46,421 nucleotides of DNA, taken from assembly GCA_934643185.1 (NCBI GenBank), contig CAKUBN010000015.1:1-46421 (forward strand), written 5' to 3'. The number at the start of each line of letters is the position of its first letter. The first letter of the stretch is position 1. The notes under the pieces are model-generated. The model was not told the origin of the DNA, made no database searches, and saw nothing but the letters and a program-made list of their open reading frames with translations. This document shows, one piece after another, positions 8,907 through 16,385 of the stretch. This DNA comes from an uncultured Eubacteriales bacterium (GTDB lineage Bacteria; Bacillota; Clostridia; Oscillospirales; Acutalibacteraceae). The translations under genes and the position numbers were made by a program.

Positions 8907-8940
8907 AAGGAAAGAGGTGCCCCCTCTTTCCTTTTCTTTC
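8907..8940 (+). terminator. Rho-independent terminator after the zinc-ribbon gene
   Basis: An 11-bp stem (8907-8917 with 8923-8933, core GGAAAGAGG/CCTCTTTCC) with a 5-base loop, running into TTTTCTTTC. Confidence 0.75.
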
Positions 8941-8972
8941 GCCGAGAAACTTTTTTGAAACGGAAGGGTTTT

Positions 8973-10733
8973 ATGGAGCAAAAACGGCCCGCGGCGCGCG
9001 TGCAGCAGGGATTTTTGCACGGCGCGTTCATTCTAATGTTCGGCGTTCTTCTGGTGAAGGCCATTGGGGCGTTGTTTAAAATCCCGTTATCGAGTATCAT
9101 CACGGAAGACGGTATGGGATACTTCAGCACGGCGTACAGTTTTTTTAACGTGCTGTTCAGCCTTTCCACCGTCGGTTTTCCCGTGGCAGTGGCGCGGCTG
9201 ACTGCGGCGGAGGATGCCTTAGGACATTTTCGTGACGTGCGGCAAATCAAAGCGGCGGCGCTGCCGGTGTTTTCGGTCATCGGCGTTCTCTGTGCTCTGC
9301 TGATGGCAAGTTTTGCACCGCTTTATACGCGCTTGGTGCAAAGCCCCGGCGCACTTTTCTCCATGTTGGCGCTTGCGCCGTGTGCCGCGCTGTGTAGTAT
9401 TTCCTCCGTGTACCGCGGTTATTTTGAGGGTCTGCGCAATATGCTGCCTACGGCGCGTTCGCAGGTTGCGGAATCGCTCGGCAAGCTTATTTTCGGGCTT
9501 TCCGGCGCGATTTTTGTGATGCATATGGGCACACGGGAGCTGCAAGCGAGCGACACGGTATTCGGCTGTACCGTGAAAAGTGAAGCAGATGGCTGTCAGC
9601 TTGTCTGCGCTTTAGGTGCTGCTGCCGCAATCCTCGGCGTGACGCTCGGCGCGGTGCTGGGACTTTTGACGCTTGTCTTCCAAAGTCGCAGGGACGGCGT
9701 CACAAGAGCGATGCTGCAATGCGCGCCGAAGCCGAAAAGCAAGCGTATTTGGGCCGGAAAATTGCTGCGCACTGCACTGCCCATTTCGCTTGGGGCAGTC
9801 GCCATGAGCTTTTCCGGACTTATTGATGCGTCATTTTTGCAGACGCGTGTCGCCTATGCCGTGCAGACAGACCCCGCAGCGTTGCTTTCCATGTACGCCG
9901 GCGCGATCCCCAAAGGGAATCTCGCCGCGCCGGAAACGGTGCCGAACTACCTTTTTGGCTGCTATAACATGGCGCTGACGCTCTTTTTGCTCGTGCCGAG
10001 CATAACGCAGTCCTTCGGGGTCAGCGCACTGCCGAGCGTGACGCGGGCGTTTCAGACGGGCGACCCGCAGAAATTAAAGCGCGCGGTGGAAGCGGTACTG
10101 CGCATCACGTTTTTAACAGCGTTGCCGATGGGCGTGGGGCTCTCCGTTTTGGCACAGCCTGTCGCTTTGCTGATCTATGGCGCGCGGCCGGGCACAGTCA
10201 TCGTGGGGCGCGTGCTCACGGTTTTGGGTGCGGCGTCCGTTTTTGCGGCGCTTTGCGGGCCGCTGAACAGCATTTTGCAGGCGATGGGCCATGTGGAGCT
10301 GCCCGTGGTGCTGACGCTCACCGGGTTATTCGTAAAAGCTGCACTCGATTACACGCTGGCCGCTATGCCGAAGATAAACGTGCTCGGCGGCGCCATCGGC
10401 ACGCTCGTGTGTTACGCGCTCACAAGCGTGTTGGCATGTGTTGCGATACGGCGTATTGCGGGCGTGAAAATAGATTTCTTTTCCACTTTTAAAAAGCCGT
10501 TTTTGGCATCCGTTTGCTGTGGCGCGGCGGCCCTTGGTGCATACAAAGCATGGTGCATGGTGCTGCCAAAAGCGCGATTTTCCGCGCTGCCTGCGGTGCT
10601 TTTTGGGGCGCTTATCTACGCCGTTTTCCTGCTGACCACACGCGGGATCTGCGAAGAAGACCTAAAAGCACTGCCAAACGGAGAAAAAATTACAAAAAGA
10701 CTTGAAAAATACTTGCAAAAAGCAGGGGGATAG
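8973..10733 (+). CDS. SpoVB/YabM-like polysaccharide flippase (MATE/MOP superfamily)
   Basis: A 586-residue integral membrane protein with a dozen or more hydrophobic segments along its length and a short basic C-terminus. The N-terminal region (GAFILMFGVLLVKAIGALFK, then GMGYFSTAYSF) is typical of the SpoVB/MurJ/Wzx group of lipid-linked oligosaccharide exporters. Its place directly before mazG and the yabO-yabP-yabQ-divIC-yabR run matches B. subtilis yabM, a SpoVB paralogue, so a role in moving peptidoglycan or spore-cortex precursors is plausible. ATG 8973 is preferred over the in-frame TTG at 8955 because GGAAGGG lies 4-5 bases upstream of it. The exact substrate cannot be inferred. Confidence 0.85.
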   Translation: MEQKRPAARVQQGFLHGAFILMFGVLLVKAIGALFKIPLSSIITEDGMGYFSTAYSFFNVLFSLSTVGFPVAVARLTAAEDALGHFRDVRQIKAAALPVFSVIGVLCALLMASFAPLYTRLVQSPGALFSMLALAPCAALCSISSVYRGYFEGLRNMLPTARSQVAESLGKLIFGLSGAIFVMHMGTRELQASDTVFGCTVKSEADGCQLVCALGAAAAILGVTLGAVLGLLTLVFQSRRDGVTRAMLQCAPKPKSKRIWAGKLLRTALPISLGAVAMSFSGLIDASFLQTRVAYAVQTDPAALLSMYAGAIPKGNLAAPETVPNYLFGCYNMALTLFLLVPSITQSFGVSALPSVTRAFQTGDPQKLKRAVEAVLRITFLTALPMGVGLSVLAQPVALLIYGARPGTVIVGRVLTVLGAASVFAALCGPLNSILQAMGHVELPVVLTLTGLFVKAALDYTLAAMPKINVLGGAIGTLVCYALTSVLACVAIRRIAGVKIDFFSTFKKPFLASVCCGAAALGAYKAWCMVLPKARFSALPAVLFGALIYAVFLLTTRGICEEDLKALPNGEKITKRLEKYLQKAGG

Positions 10734-10741
10734 GGTAAAAT

Positions 10742-11440
10742 ATGAAAGCTGCGTTGAAATATGTAGGAAAATCCCGTTATACACTGGAAGATCTCAAGGA
10801 AATCATCACGATTCTGCGTGCGCCGGACGGCTGCCCATGGGACCGCGAGCAGGATCACAAGAGCATCCGCCGCGATTTTCTGGAGGAGTGCTACGAAGCG
10901 ATAGAGGCCATCGATACGGAAGACCCCGTGCTGCTGCGCGAGGAGCTTGGCGACGTTCTGTTCCAGGTGGCGTTCCACAGTGAACTGGAGCGCGAGGCCG
11001 GACGGTTTGATCTCGATGATGTCATCAGCGACGTTGCCGCCAAAATGGTGCAGCGTCACCCGCATGTGTTTGCCGATGTGTCGGCGGACACGACCGAGCA
11101 GGTGCTGCAAAACTGGGACCAGATCAAGCGCGAGACGAAAAAGCAGAAGTCTGACCGCGAGGTGCTTGAAAGCGTAACGCCCGCCATGCCCGCTTTGATG
11201 CGCACCCAGAAGGTGCTGAAAAAGGCGGCGAAAATGGGCGCGGATAACGGTACGACTGACGCGCTGCGCGAAAGCGTTTGCAAAACCGTAAATGCTGCAA
11301 GCGAAGAAAACGGTGCAGAATCGATCGGCAAAGCGCTTTTCGATTTAACAGAGCTTGCACGTCATCTCGGCGTAGATGCAGAGCAGGCGCTGTCTGAAGC
11401 CTGCCGCGCGTATATTGAGCAGTTTGACGCAGAAAAATAA
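10742..11440 (+). CDS. mazG: nucleoside triphosphate pyrophosphohydrolase MazG (YabN-like C-terminal domain)
   Basis: MazG hydrolyses NTPs to NMP and pyrophosphate (house-cleaning). The 232-residue protein has the diagnostic CPWDREQDH near residues 31-39, the metal-binding EEC.EAIEAID stretch near 49-58 and EELGDVLFQV near 66-75. The second half (TPAMPALMRTQKVLKKAAKMG) is the typical helical continuation. It lacks the N-terminal methylase-like domain present in B. subtilis YabN. It begins 9 bases after the flippase gene, so they are probably one transcript. Cytosolic. Confidence 0.93.
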   Translation: MKAALKYVGKSRYTLEDLKEIITILRAPDGCPWDREQDHKSIRRDFLEECYEAIEAIDTEDPVLLREELGDVLFQVAFHSELEREAGRFDLDDVISDVAAKMVQRHPHVFADVSADTTEQVLQNWDQIKRETKKQKSDREVLESVTPAMPALMRTQKVLKKAAKMGADNGTTDALRESVCKTVNAASEENGAESIGKALFDLTELARHLGVDAEQALSEACRAYIEQFDAEK

Positions 11441-11515
11441 AGCAGTTCACGCCCCGGCGATGGTTCGCGCCACGGGTGATGAAGATAAATATAAAATATT
11501 TGGAGGTTATTCATA

Positions 11516-11791
11516 ATGAATAAAACAGAACTCATTGCTGCTGTTGCAGAAAAGGCTACCATTTCCAAGAAAGACGCGGAGAACGCTGTTTCCGCTGTTA
11601 TCGCTTCCATCACAGAGTCCCTCGCAAACGGCGAGAAGGTTCAGATCGCCGGTTTCGGCACCTTTGAAGTTCGCGAGAGAGGCGAGCGCGTTGGCCGTGA
11701 CCCGAGAACGAGCGCTGAGATCGTGATCCCGGCTTCCAAGGCTCCGGCGTTCAAGGCTGGTAAGGCCCTGAAGGAATCTGTCAATAAGTAA
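11516..11791 (+). CDS. hup: HU family DNA-binding protein
   Basis: A 91-residue histone-like protein that bends and compacts DNA. The start MNKTELIAAVAEKA, the FGTFEVRERGERVGRDPRT arm motif and the C-terminal PAFKAGKALKE are characteristic of HU. TTTGGAGG lies 10 bases upstream of the ATG. It sits in the mazG-yabO interval, an arrangement seen in other Clostridia, and is followed by its own terminator, so it may be expressed at a high level separately from mazG. Confidence 0.97.
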   Translation: MNKTELIAAVAEKATISKKDAENAVSAVIASITESLANGEKVQIAGFGTFEVRERGERVGRDPRTSAEIVIPASKAPAFKAGKALKESVNK

Positions 11792-11813
11792 TTTTGGCAA
11801 ATAATTTGTGATG

Positions 11814-11846
11814 GAACGGATCCCGAAGTGGGTCCGTTCTTCTGTT
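11814..11846 (+). terminator. Rho-independent terminator after hup
   Basis: Stem GAACGGATCCC / GGGTCCGTTC with one bulged base and a 5-base loop, followed by TTCTGTT. Confidence 0.7.
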
Positions 11847-11892
11847 ATAGGCAGTTTTAATGCCTCCATGTATGAAGAAAAGGAGTTTGAAC

Positions 11893-12141
11893 ATGAGACT
11901 GGATAAATACCTGAAGGTTTCCCGCATCATTAAGCGCCGCACCGTGGCGAACGAAGCTTGCGACGCCGGCCGAGTGGTCGTCAACGGAAAGATCGCCCGC
12001 GCTTCCTACGATGTGAAGGTGAACGACGTCATCGAGCTCACGCTCGGCGCGCGCACCGTGAAGGCCCGTGTCGTTTCTGTGAATGAATATGCAAAGAAAG
12101 ACGAAGCGGCCATGATGTACGAAATTATCGAAGAAAAGTAA
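11893..12141 (+). CDS. yabO: S4-domain RNA-binding protein (YabO/HslR-like)
   Basis: An 82-residue protein that is essentially one S4 RNA-binding domain: MRLDKYLKVSRIIKRRTVANE, then the GRVVVNGK motif, as in Hsp15/YabO. Such proteins bind structured rRNA, and the family includes factors that rescue stalled 50S subunits. AAGGAG lies 7 bases before ATG 11893, and translation from upstream in-frame codons lacks such support. It heads the yabO-yabP-yabQ-divIC-yabR order known from B. subtilis. Confidence 0.92.
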   Translation: MRLDKYLKVSRIIKRRTVANEACDAGRVVVNGKIARASYDVKVNDVIELTLGARTVKARVVSVNEYAKKDEAAMMYEIIEEK

Positions 12142-12270
12142 GCCTTTTAAAATTCGGTTTTAACGTGTCTGCGTTTCTCTGTGCATAAATATTCGCTTTT
12201 TGCCCGGTCTTTTTCGGAAAACCGCCGCATATAAATAGGCGATACCGCACAGAAGAGGAACGGTGATACT

Positions 12271-12543
12271 GTGGCACAAACGGCGAACGGCAAAAGTCAC
12301 TCCCTGCACATAGAAAACCGCACGCGCCTTACGGCAAGCGGCGTTACACGCGTGGATTTTTTCAGTGAGACGCTCATCACGGTGCAGACGGCGGACGGCA
12401 GGCTGCACATCAAGGGCGAAGGGCTGTACATTGAAAACATGAGCGCCGAAACGGGCGAGCTGCTTGTAAAAGGCCGCGTGCTGGCGCTTTCGTACACAGA
12501 CGGCGTGCGCCCGACGGGCGTTTTGAAAAGGCTTTTAAAATGA
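12271..12543 (+). CDS. yabP: sporulation protein YabP
   Basis: A 90-residue protein matching the YabP/YqfC family: a short beta-rich protein with HSLHIENRTRLTASGV, a central FSETLITVQTADG and the characteristic GEGLYIENMSAETGELLVKG. In B. subtilis yabP is in the sporulation operon with yabQ; family members are tied to spore coat and cortex assembly in the mother cell. The start is GTG 12271 with an AGAGGA-type site upstream. The 3' end overlaps yabQ by 4 bases (ATGA), indicating translational coupling. The 129-base gap before it contains no clear promoter that I can name. Confidence 0.88.
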   Translation: MAQTANGKSHSLHIENRTRLTASGVTRVDFFSETLITVQTADGRLHIKGEGLYIENMSAETGELLVKGRVLALSYTDGVRPTGVLKRLLK

Positions 12544-12974
12544 GCAGCATCCCGGCAGAGACGCTGTTGCTGTGCCTGGTGTGCGGTGTGCTTTTGGGGC
12601 TTTTGTTTGCGGTGCTGGAGTTTTTGCGGCTGCTGCTTTCACTCGGCAAAATTGCGGCGGCGATCATAGATGTGCTGTTTTGTCTTTTTGCCGCCGTCGT
12701 CACGTTTTTGCTGTCCCTCGCGGTCAGCGCCGGGCATGCGCGCTTTTTTCAAATTGTCTGCGAAGCCATCGGCTTTTTGTGCGTGCAGGTCACGGTGACG
12801 CACGGCGTTTGCCGGCTTTTGCCGTATATAGAGCGCCGCCTGCATCGCTTTTGGCGCGGGATCTCGAAAAAACACGCCCGCAGACAGCGAAAAAAGATGG
12901 AAGCATTGCCAAAAACCGAGAAAAAACGCAATTCATTTCTGAACAAATCGAAAAAAAGCGAAAAAAGGACTTGA
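12540..12974 (+). CDS. yabQ: spore cortex biosynthesis protein YabQ
   Basis: A 144-residue membrane protein with about three hydrophobic segments in residues 5-100 and a strongly basic cytosolic tail (many Lys and Arg after residue 105). Length, topology and the 4-base overlap after yabP fit YabQ, which in B. subtilis is needed for cortex formation and sits in the outer forespore membrane. Sequence conservation in this family is low, so position carries much of the weight. Confidence 0.82.
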   Translation: MSSIPAETLLLCLVCGVLLGLLFAVLEFLRLLLSLGKIAAAIIDVLFCLFAAVVTFLLSLAVSAGHARFFQIVCEAIGFLCVQVTVTHGVCRLLPYIERRLHRFWRGISKKHARRQRKKMEALPKTEKKRNSFLNKSKKSEKRT

Positions 12975-13000
12975 ATAATGACGGCGCATCATTATATAAT
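12971..13000 (+). promoter_or_regulatory. promoter of divIC-yabR
   Basis: TTGAAT at 12971-12976, an 18-base spacer and TATAAT at 12995-13000, starting in the stop region of yabQ. It would let the division gene be transcribed during growth independently of the sporulation genes before it. Confidence 0.6.
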
Positions 13001-13051
13001 GGAACAAGAAAAGCAGCCGAACGCTCGGCATACAGAAAGGGGAGGAATCCC

Positions 13052-13357
13052 ATGGAAGAAGTAAAGATCAAACGCTATAAGGGCAGCCTCCTTTTAAAGG
13101 TCGCCGTGTTCTGTTTTGCGTGCTTCATGGTCACCATGCTCGTGGGCCAGCAGATCTCCATCAGCCAGAAAAAGGACGAACTGCAGCAGCTGCAAAACGA
13201 GCTTAAGGAACAGCAGGTCGTCAACGATGAGCTGCGCTATGACCTGAATGAAGAGAACGCAGACAACACAGACTATGCGGAGAAGGTGGCGCGCCGCGAG
13301 CTGGACTACGTAAAGCCCGGCGAGCGTGTGTTCTACAATGTAGGCGGCAACAACTAA
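13052..13357 (+). CDS. divIC: septum formation initiator DivIC/FtsB-like
   Basis: A 101-residue bitopic division protein. A short cytosolic N-terminus is followed by one membrane segment at about residues 15-33 (LLLKVAVFCFACFMVTMLV), then a heptad-like coiled coil (QKKDELQQLQNELKEQQ) and the conserved end YAEKVARRELDYVKPGE typical of DivIC/FtsB. The family joins FtsL and DivIB/FtsQ in the divisome. AAAGGGGAGG lies just before the ATG. The position between yabQ and yabR matches B. subtilis. Confidence 0.93.
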   Translation: MEEVKIKRYKGSLLLKVAVFCFACFMVTMLVGQQISISQKKDELQQLQNELKEQQVVNDELRYDLNEENADNTDYAEKVARRELDYVKPGERVFYNVGGNN

Positions 13358-13390
13358 CAAATTTGAAATCCCGGAGGAAAATTAGAGGGT

Positions 13391-13906
13391 ATGCAGGAAA
13401 CAAAGCTTGAGGTCGGAGCAATTTTTGAGGGCAAGGTAACGGGCATCACAAAGTTCGGCGCATTCGTCGATCTCGGTAACGGCAAAACCGGCATGGTGCA
13501 CATTTCAGAGGTCGCCCCGGTCTTCGTTAAGGAGATCCGCGATTTCGTCACGGAAGGCCAGACCGTGAAGGTCAAGATCATCGGCATCAATGAGGACGGC
13601 AAGATCAGCCTTTCCATGAAGAAGGCCGACGAAAACGCGCAGCAGCAGCGCCCCCCGCGCCGCCGCGATGAAAACGGCAGACCCCCGCGCCAGAACAACA
13701 ACTATCACCGCCGCGAAGCTTCTGCGCCGGTGCAGAGCCCTGCAAGACCGGGCGACTATGAGTGGCGCGCGAGAGAAAACTCCGGCTCTTTTGAAGATAT
13801 GATGTCCCGCTTTAAGCAGATGAGCGACGAGAAGATCTCGGACCTTAAGCGTGCGGAAAATAAGCGCGGAGGCGGTTATTCCCGCAAGGGCCCGCGCAAC
13901 AACTAA
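13391..13906 (+). CDS. yabR: S1-domain RNA-binding protein (YabR-like)
   Basis: A 171-residue protein with one S1 domain at about residues 5-75 (VGAIFEGKVTGITKFGAFVDL, GMVHISEV, VKVKIIGINEDGKISLSMK). It is followed by a Pro/Arg/Asn-rich, probably disordered linker and a short helical segment (FEDMMSRFKQMSDEKISDLKR) conserved in the YabR/general stress protein 13 group. These associate with ribosomes or RNA. It is the last gene of the cluster, ended by a UUCG-loop terminator. Confidence 0.9.
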   Translation: MQETKLEVGAIFEGKVTGITKFGAFVDLGNGKTGMVHISEVAPVFVKEIRDFVTEGQTVKVKIIGINEDGKISLSMKKADENAQQQRPPRRRDENGRPPRQNNNYHRREASAPVQSPARPGDYEWRARENSGSFEDMMSRFKQMSDEKISDLKRAENKRGGGYSRKGPRNN

Positions 13907-13922
13907 TTTTAAAACCGCAATG

Positions 13923-13953
13923 GCGCTGTTCTTCGGAACGGCGCTTTTTGTTT
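13923..13953 (+). terminator. Rho-independent terminator with UUCG tetraloop
   Basis: Nine-bp stem GCGCTGTTC (13923-13931) / GAACGGCGC (13936-13944), loop TTCG, then TTTTTGTTTT. Confidence 0.85.
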
Positions 13954-14012
13954 TATGAGAAATTAAAATCGTGAACGAATTGTTTATAAACCTTGAAAAT
14001 TTTATTTTTCTC

Positions 14013-14041
14013 TTGCAATTTTTGTTCAAATGGTTTATACT
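14013..14041 (+). promoter_or_regulatory. promoter of hpf
   Basis: TTGCAA (14013-14018), a 17-base spacer and TATACT (14036-14041). It leaves an untranslated leader of about 125 bases before hpf. Confidence 0.7.
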
Positions 14042-14101
14042 GTAGATACAGAGAACGGCAAGGGCCGTAAGCTGAATAATGAAAGCCGAGTCTTTCAGAA
14101 A

Positions 14102-14151
14102 GGATGTGTTTTTTCCGTAGATGAAAAAAAGCACATCCCTTTGTGCTTTTT
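14102..14151 (+). promoter_or_regulatory. possible attenuator in the hpf leader
   Basis: Two mutually exclusive stems are visible. GGATGTG (14102-14108) can pair with CACATCC (14132-14138), extended by T and A runs. Alternatively AAAAAGCACA (14126-14135) pairs with TGTGCTTTTT (14142-14151), a terminator-like stem ending in a U run. Forming one destroys the other. No ligand or leader peptide is evident. Confidence 0.4.
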
Positions 14152-14172
14152 GCGGGAAAAACCGGTAGACGT

Positions 14173-14700
14173 ATGAACATCAAGATCGTTGGCAGAAAAG
14201 TGAACCTGAGAGAGAATTTTAAGGAACTGGTGCAGCGCAAGCTCTCTAAGTTTGACCGCATCTTTGATGAAGACGCGGATGCTACCGTAACCGTAACGCT
14301 GGAAAAGAATCGCCAGACGGTGGAGATCATGATCAAGCAGCGCGGCATGCTGTACCGTGCAGAAGCCACTGCGCCGGAGATGAACGAAGCCCTCGACGAT
14401 GTTGTGGCGGCACTGGGCAACCAGATCCGCAGAAATAAAAAGCGCCTCGAGCGCGCACAGAAAATGCAGCCCGTGGAGCTGCCGGATACGTATTACGATG
14501 AGCCGGATGACGAAGACGAGCCGGAGATCGCAAAGCGCAAGACGTTCTACGTGAAGGTCATGACGGTGGAAGAGGCCATTTTGCAGATGGAAATGCTGGG
14601 CCACACGTTCTTCATGTACCGTGACGGCGACACTGGCGAGATCAACGTGGTCTATAAGCGCCGCGACGGCAAGTACGGCGTGCTGGAGCCGGAGGGCTGA
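14173..14700 (+). CDS. hpf: long-form ribosome hibernation promoting factor
   Basis: A 175-residue HPF. Residues 1-100 form the ribosome-binding domain (MNIKIVGRKVNLRENFKELV; VEIMIKQRGMLYRAEA), and after an acidic linker the C-terminal dimerisation domain appears (KRKTFYVKVMTVEEAILQMEMLGHTFFMYRD). Long HPF alone makes 100S ribosome dimers in stationary phase. ATG 14173 is the family start; there is no good Shine-Dalgarno sequence, and an in-frame GTG at 14143 lies within the leader hairpin. It is flanked by its own promoter and a strong terminator, so it is monocistronic. Confidence 0.95.
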   Translation: MNIKIVGRKVNLRENFKELVQRKLSKFDRIFDEDADATVTVTLEKNRQTVEIMIKQRGMLYRAEATAPEMNEALDDVVAALGNQIRRNKKRLERAQKMQPVELPDTYYDEPDDEDEPEIAKRKTFYVKVMTVEEAILQMEMLGHTFFMYRDGDTGEINVVYKRRDGKYGVLEPEG

Positions 14701-14737
14701 GTAAAGCAAAAATAGAAATTTAATCTGTCGATTATTG

Positions 14738-14767
14738 GCGGCGCCTCGCTTGAGGCGTCGCTTTTTT
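14738..14767 (+). terminator. Rho-independent terminator after hpf
   Basis: Ten-bp stem GCGGCGCCTC / GAGGCGTCGC (one G-U pair) with loop GCTT and a run of six T. Confidence 0.85.
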
Positions 14768-14821
14768 GTGCTTTTTAACGGAAATTGCGATATTTGTATA
14801 TATACATTATCCCAAAAATGC

Positions 14822-14855
14822 TTGAGAAACCGGGCACAAAATGCTATAATGCCCG
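14822..14855 (+). promoter_or_regulatory. promoter of the polysaccharide-control operon with a palindrome over the -10
   Basis: TTGAGA (14822-14827), a 17-base spacer and TATAAT (14845-14850) with TGC before it. An inverted repeat CGGGCA (14831-14836) / TGCCCG (14850-14855) brackets the -10 box, the arrangement expected of a repressor operator. No candidate regulator gene is adjacent. Confidence 0.65.
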
Positions 14856-14921
14856 TGAAATTTGCAGACAGACGTTTGAAACGTTACGGTGTGTGAAAAA
14901 TAAAGCACTTTGGAGGTTTGT

Positions 14922-16385
14922 ATGGAGGAGACGCGAAAAGAAAAGCCAATATCGCCGGAGCCCATCGATGTGGTCACGTTTTTGCACGATGTGCTGCGCG
15001 GCGTGAAAAAGCTGTGGTGGGCGTGCCTTTTGCTCACGGTGCTGTGCGCCGCGGGCTCGTGGTACACGGCAAAGCGCGCATATCGCCCATTGTACCGCGC
15101 GGCGGCTTCGTTCACGGTTGCCACCGGCAGCGGGGAAAGCGGTGGGTTCAGCTACGGGTTTTACTACAACACCGCCACGGCCTCGCAGCTTGTGCGCACG
15201 TTCCCGTACATACTCGAAAGCGAGCTCTTAACAGACAACATCAAGCAGGCGCTCGGCACAGAGTATATCCCGGCGTCGCTTTCGGCGAGCGCGGTGGAGG
15301 ATTCCAACCTGTTCACGCTGACGGCGACGGCTGCGAATGCCCGCGACACGGTGGAGGTCCTAAACGCCGCCATCGCCTGCTATCCGGAGGCCGCGCGCTA
15401 TGTGCTGGGCGATATCGAGCTCAACATGTTGAGCGCCCCGAGCCTGCCGGTTGCGCCGTATAACGCATTCGACGGCAAACAGGCGATTTTGACGGGTGCG
15501 GCGTATGGGCTCGTATTCAGCGCGGGAATAATTTTGCTGTATGCCGGCACGCGGCGCACCATAAAGCGCGAGGAGGAAATCGCATCTAAGCTGCATCTGC
15601 TGTGTCTCGGTACGCTGCCGAAGGTCGTTTTCAAAAAGCGTAGCCAAAAACGGCACGAAACGCTTGCACTTACAAACCCGCATGTGCCGGAGCAGTACCG
15701 CGAGGCCGCGCGCGGGCTTGCCATGCGGCTTGCGCGCCGCATGACGGCATCGGGCGACAAGGTGCTGCTGTTTTGCGGCACACTGCCCGGGGAGGGCGTG
15801 CGCACCACGGCAATGGCCGCGGCGCATGTGCTGGGTGAAATGGGCAAAAGCGTGGTACAGATCGATTTAGATTTAAAGCGCGGCATGGATAAACTCTCGC
15901 CGGGCTTTGAAGCGTGTCTTTTTGGGCACTGCCCGGTGCAGGAGGTGCTGCATCGGCGCGGTGCAGAGCCGTATCGCTACGCCGCGTGCAGCCGCGGGCT
16001 TTCACCGCGCGAGGTGCTCGCTGTTGGCGAAAATCTGCGCGGCGCGATTGCTTCTCTGCGCGAAGACGCGGACTGCGTTTTGCTCATTGCCCCGGAAAGC
16101 GCGCGCTTTGCGGAAATTCTGCCCGCGGCGGAAAGCTGCGATGCGGCGGTGTACGTCATCGAGCAGGATCGCGCATCGCGGACAAAGATCAAAGCGGGCA
16201 TCGAAAAGCTCCTAAGCTGCGATGTGACCGTTGCGGGCTGCGTGCTGAACGGCGTACAGGCAGGGCTTTCCGGCTACGGTTACGGCAAGTACGGTTATGG
16301 CTGCGGATACGGAAAATACGGTCGCTACGGGCATTACGGCTACGGCCATTACGGCGCGCACCGCACACGGGAGGAGACGGTATGA
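14922..16385 (+). CDS. Wzz-type co-polymerase fused to a degenerate BY-kinase domain with a tyrosine-rich tail
   Basis: A 487-residue protein. Transmembrane helix 1 lies at about 26-46 and helix 2 at about 188-208, with an extracytoplasmic Wzz-like region between. A CpsD/BY-kinase-like cytosolic domain follows. The P-loop region reads GTLPGEGVRTT (about 286-296), where active members have GEGKST: the catalytic Lys is missing. The Walker B position reads LLIAPES instead of the usual LLDSPP, so its Asp is also lost; the Walker A' Asp (QIDLDL) remains. The last 40 residues hold ten tyrosines in Gly/Tyr/Lys/His repeats, like the autophosphorylated tail of BY-kinases. It is therefore probably an inactive partner that serves as phosphate acceptor for the intact kinase encoded at 17919. 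TTTGGAGG precedes ATG 14922; an in-frame TTG at 14910 is less likely. Confidence 0.8.
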   Translation: MEETRKEKPISPEPIDVVTFLHDVLRGVKKLWWACLLLTVLCAAGSWYTAKRAYRPLYRAAASFTVATGSGESGGFSYGFYYNTATASQLVRTFPYILESELLTDNIKQALGTEYIPASLSASAVEDSNLFTLTATAANARDTVEVLNAAIACYPEAARYVLGDIELNMLSAPSLPVAPYNAFDGKQAILTGAAYGLVFSAGIILLYAGTRRTIKREEEIASKLHLLCLGTLPKVVFKKRSQKRHETLALTNPHVPEQYREAARGLAMRLARRMTASGDKVLLFCGTLPGEGVRTTAMAAAHVLGEMGKSVVQIDLDLKRGMDKLSPGFEACLFGHCPVQEVLHRRGAEPYRYAACSRGLSPREVLAVGENLRGAIASLREDADCVLLIAPESARFAEILPAAESCDAAVYVIEQDRASRTKIKAGIEKLLSCDVTVAGCVLNGVQAGLSGYGYGKYGYGCGYGKYGRYGHYGYGHYGAHRTREETV

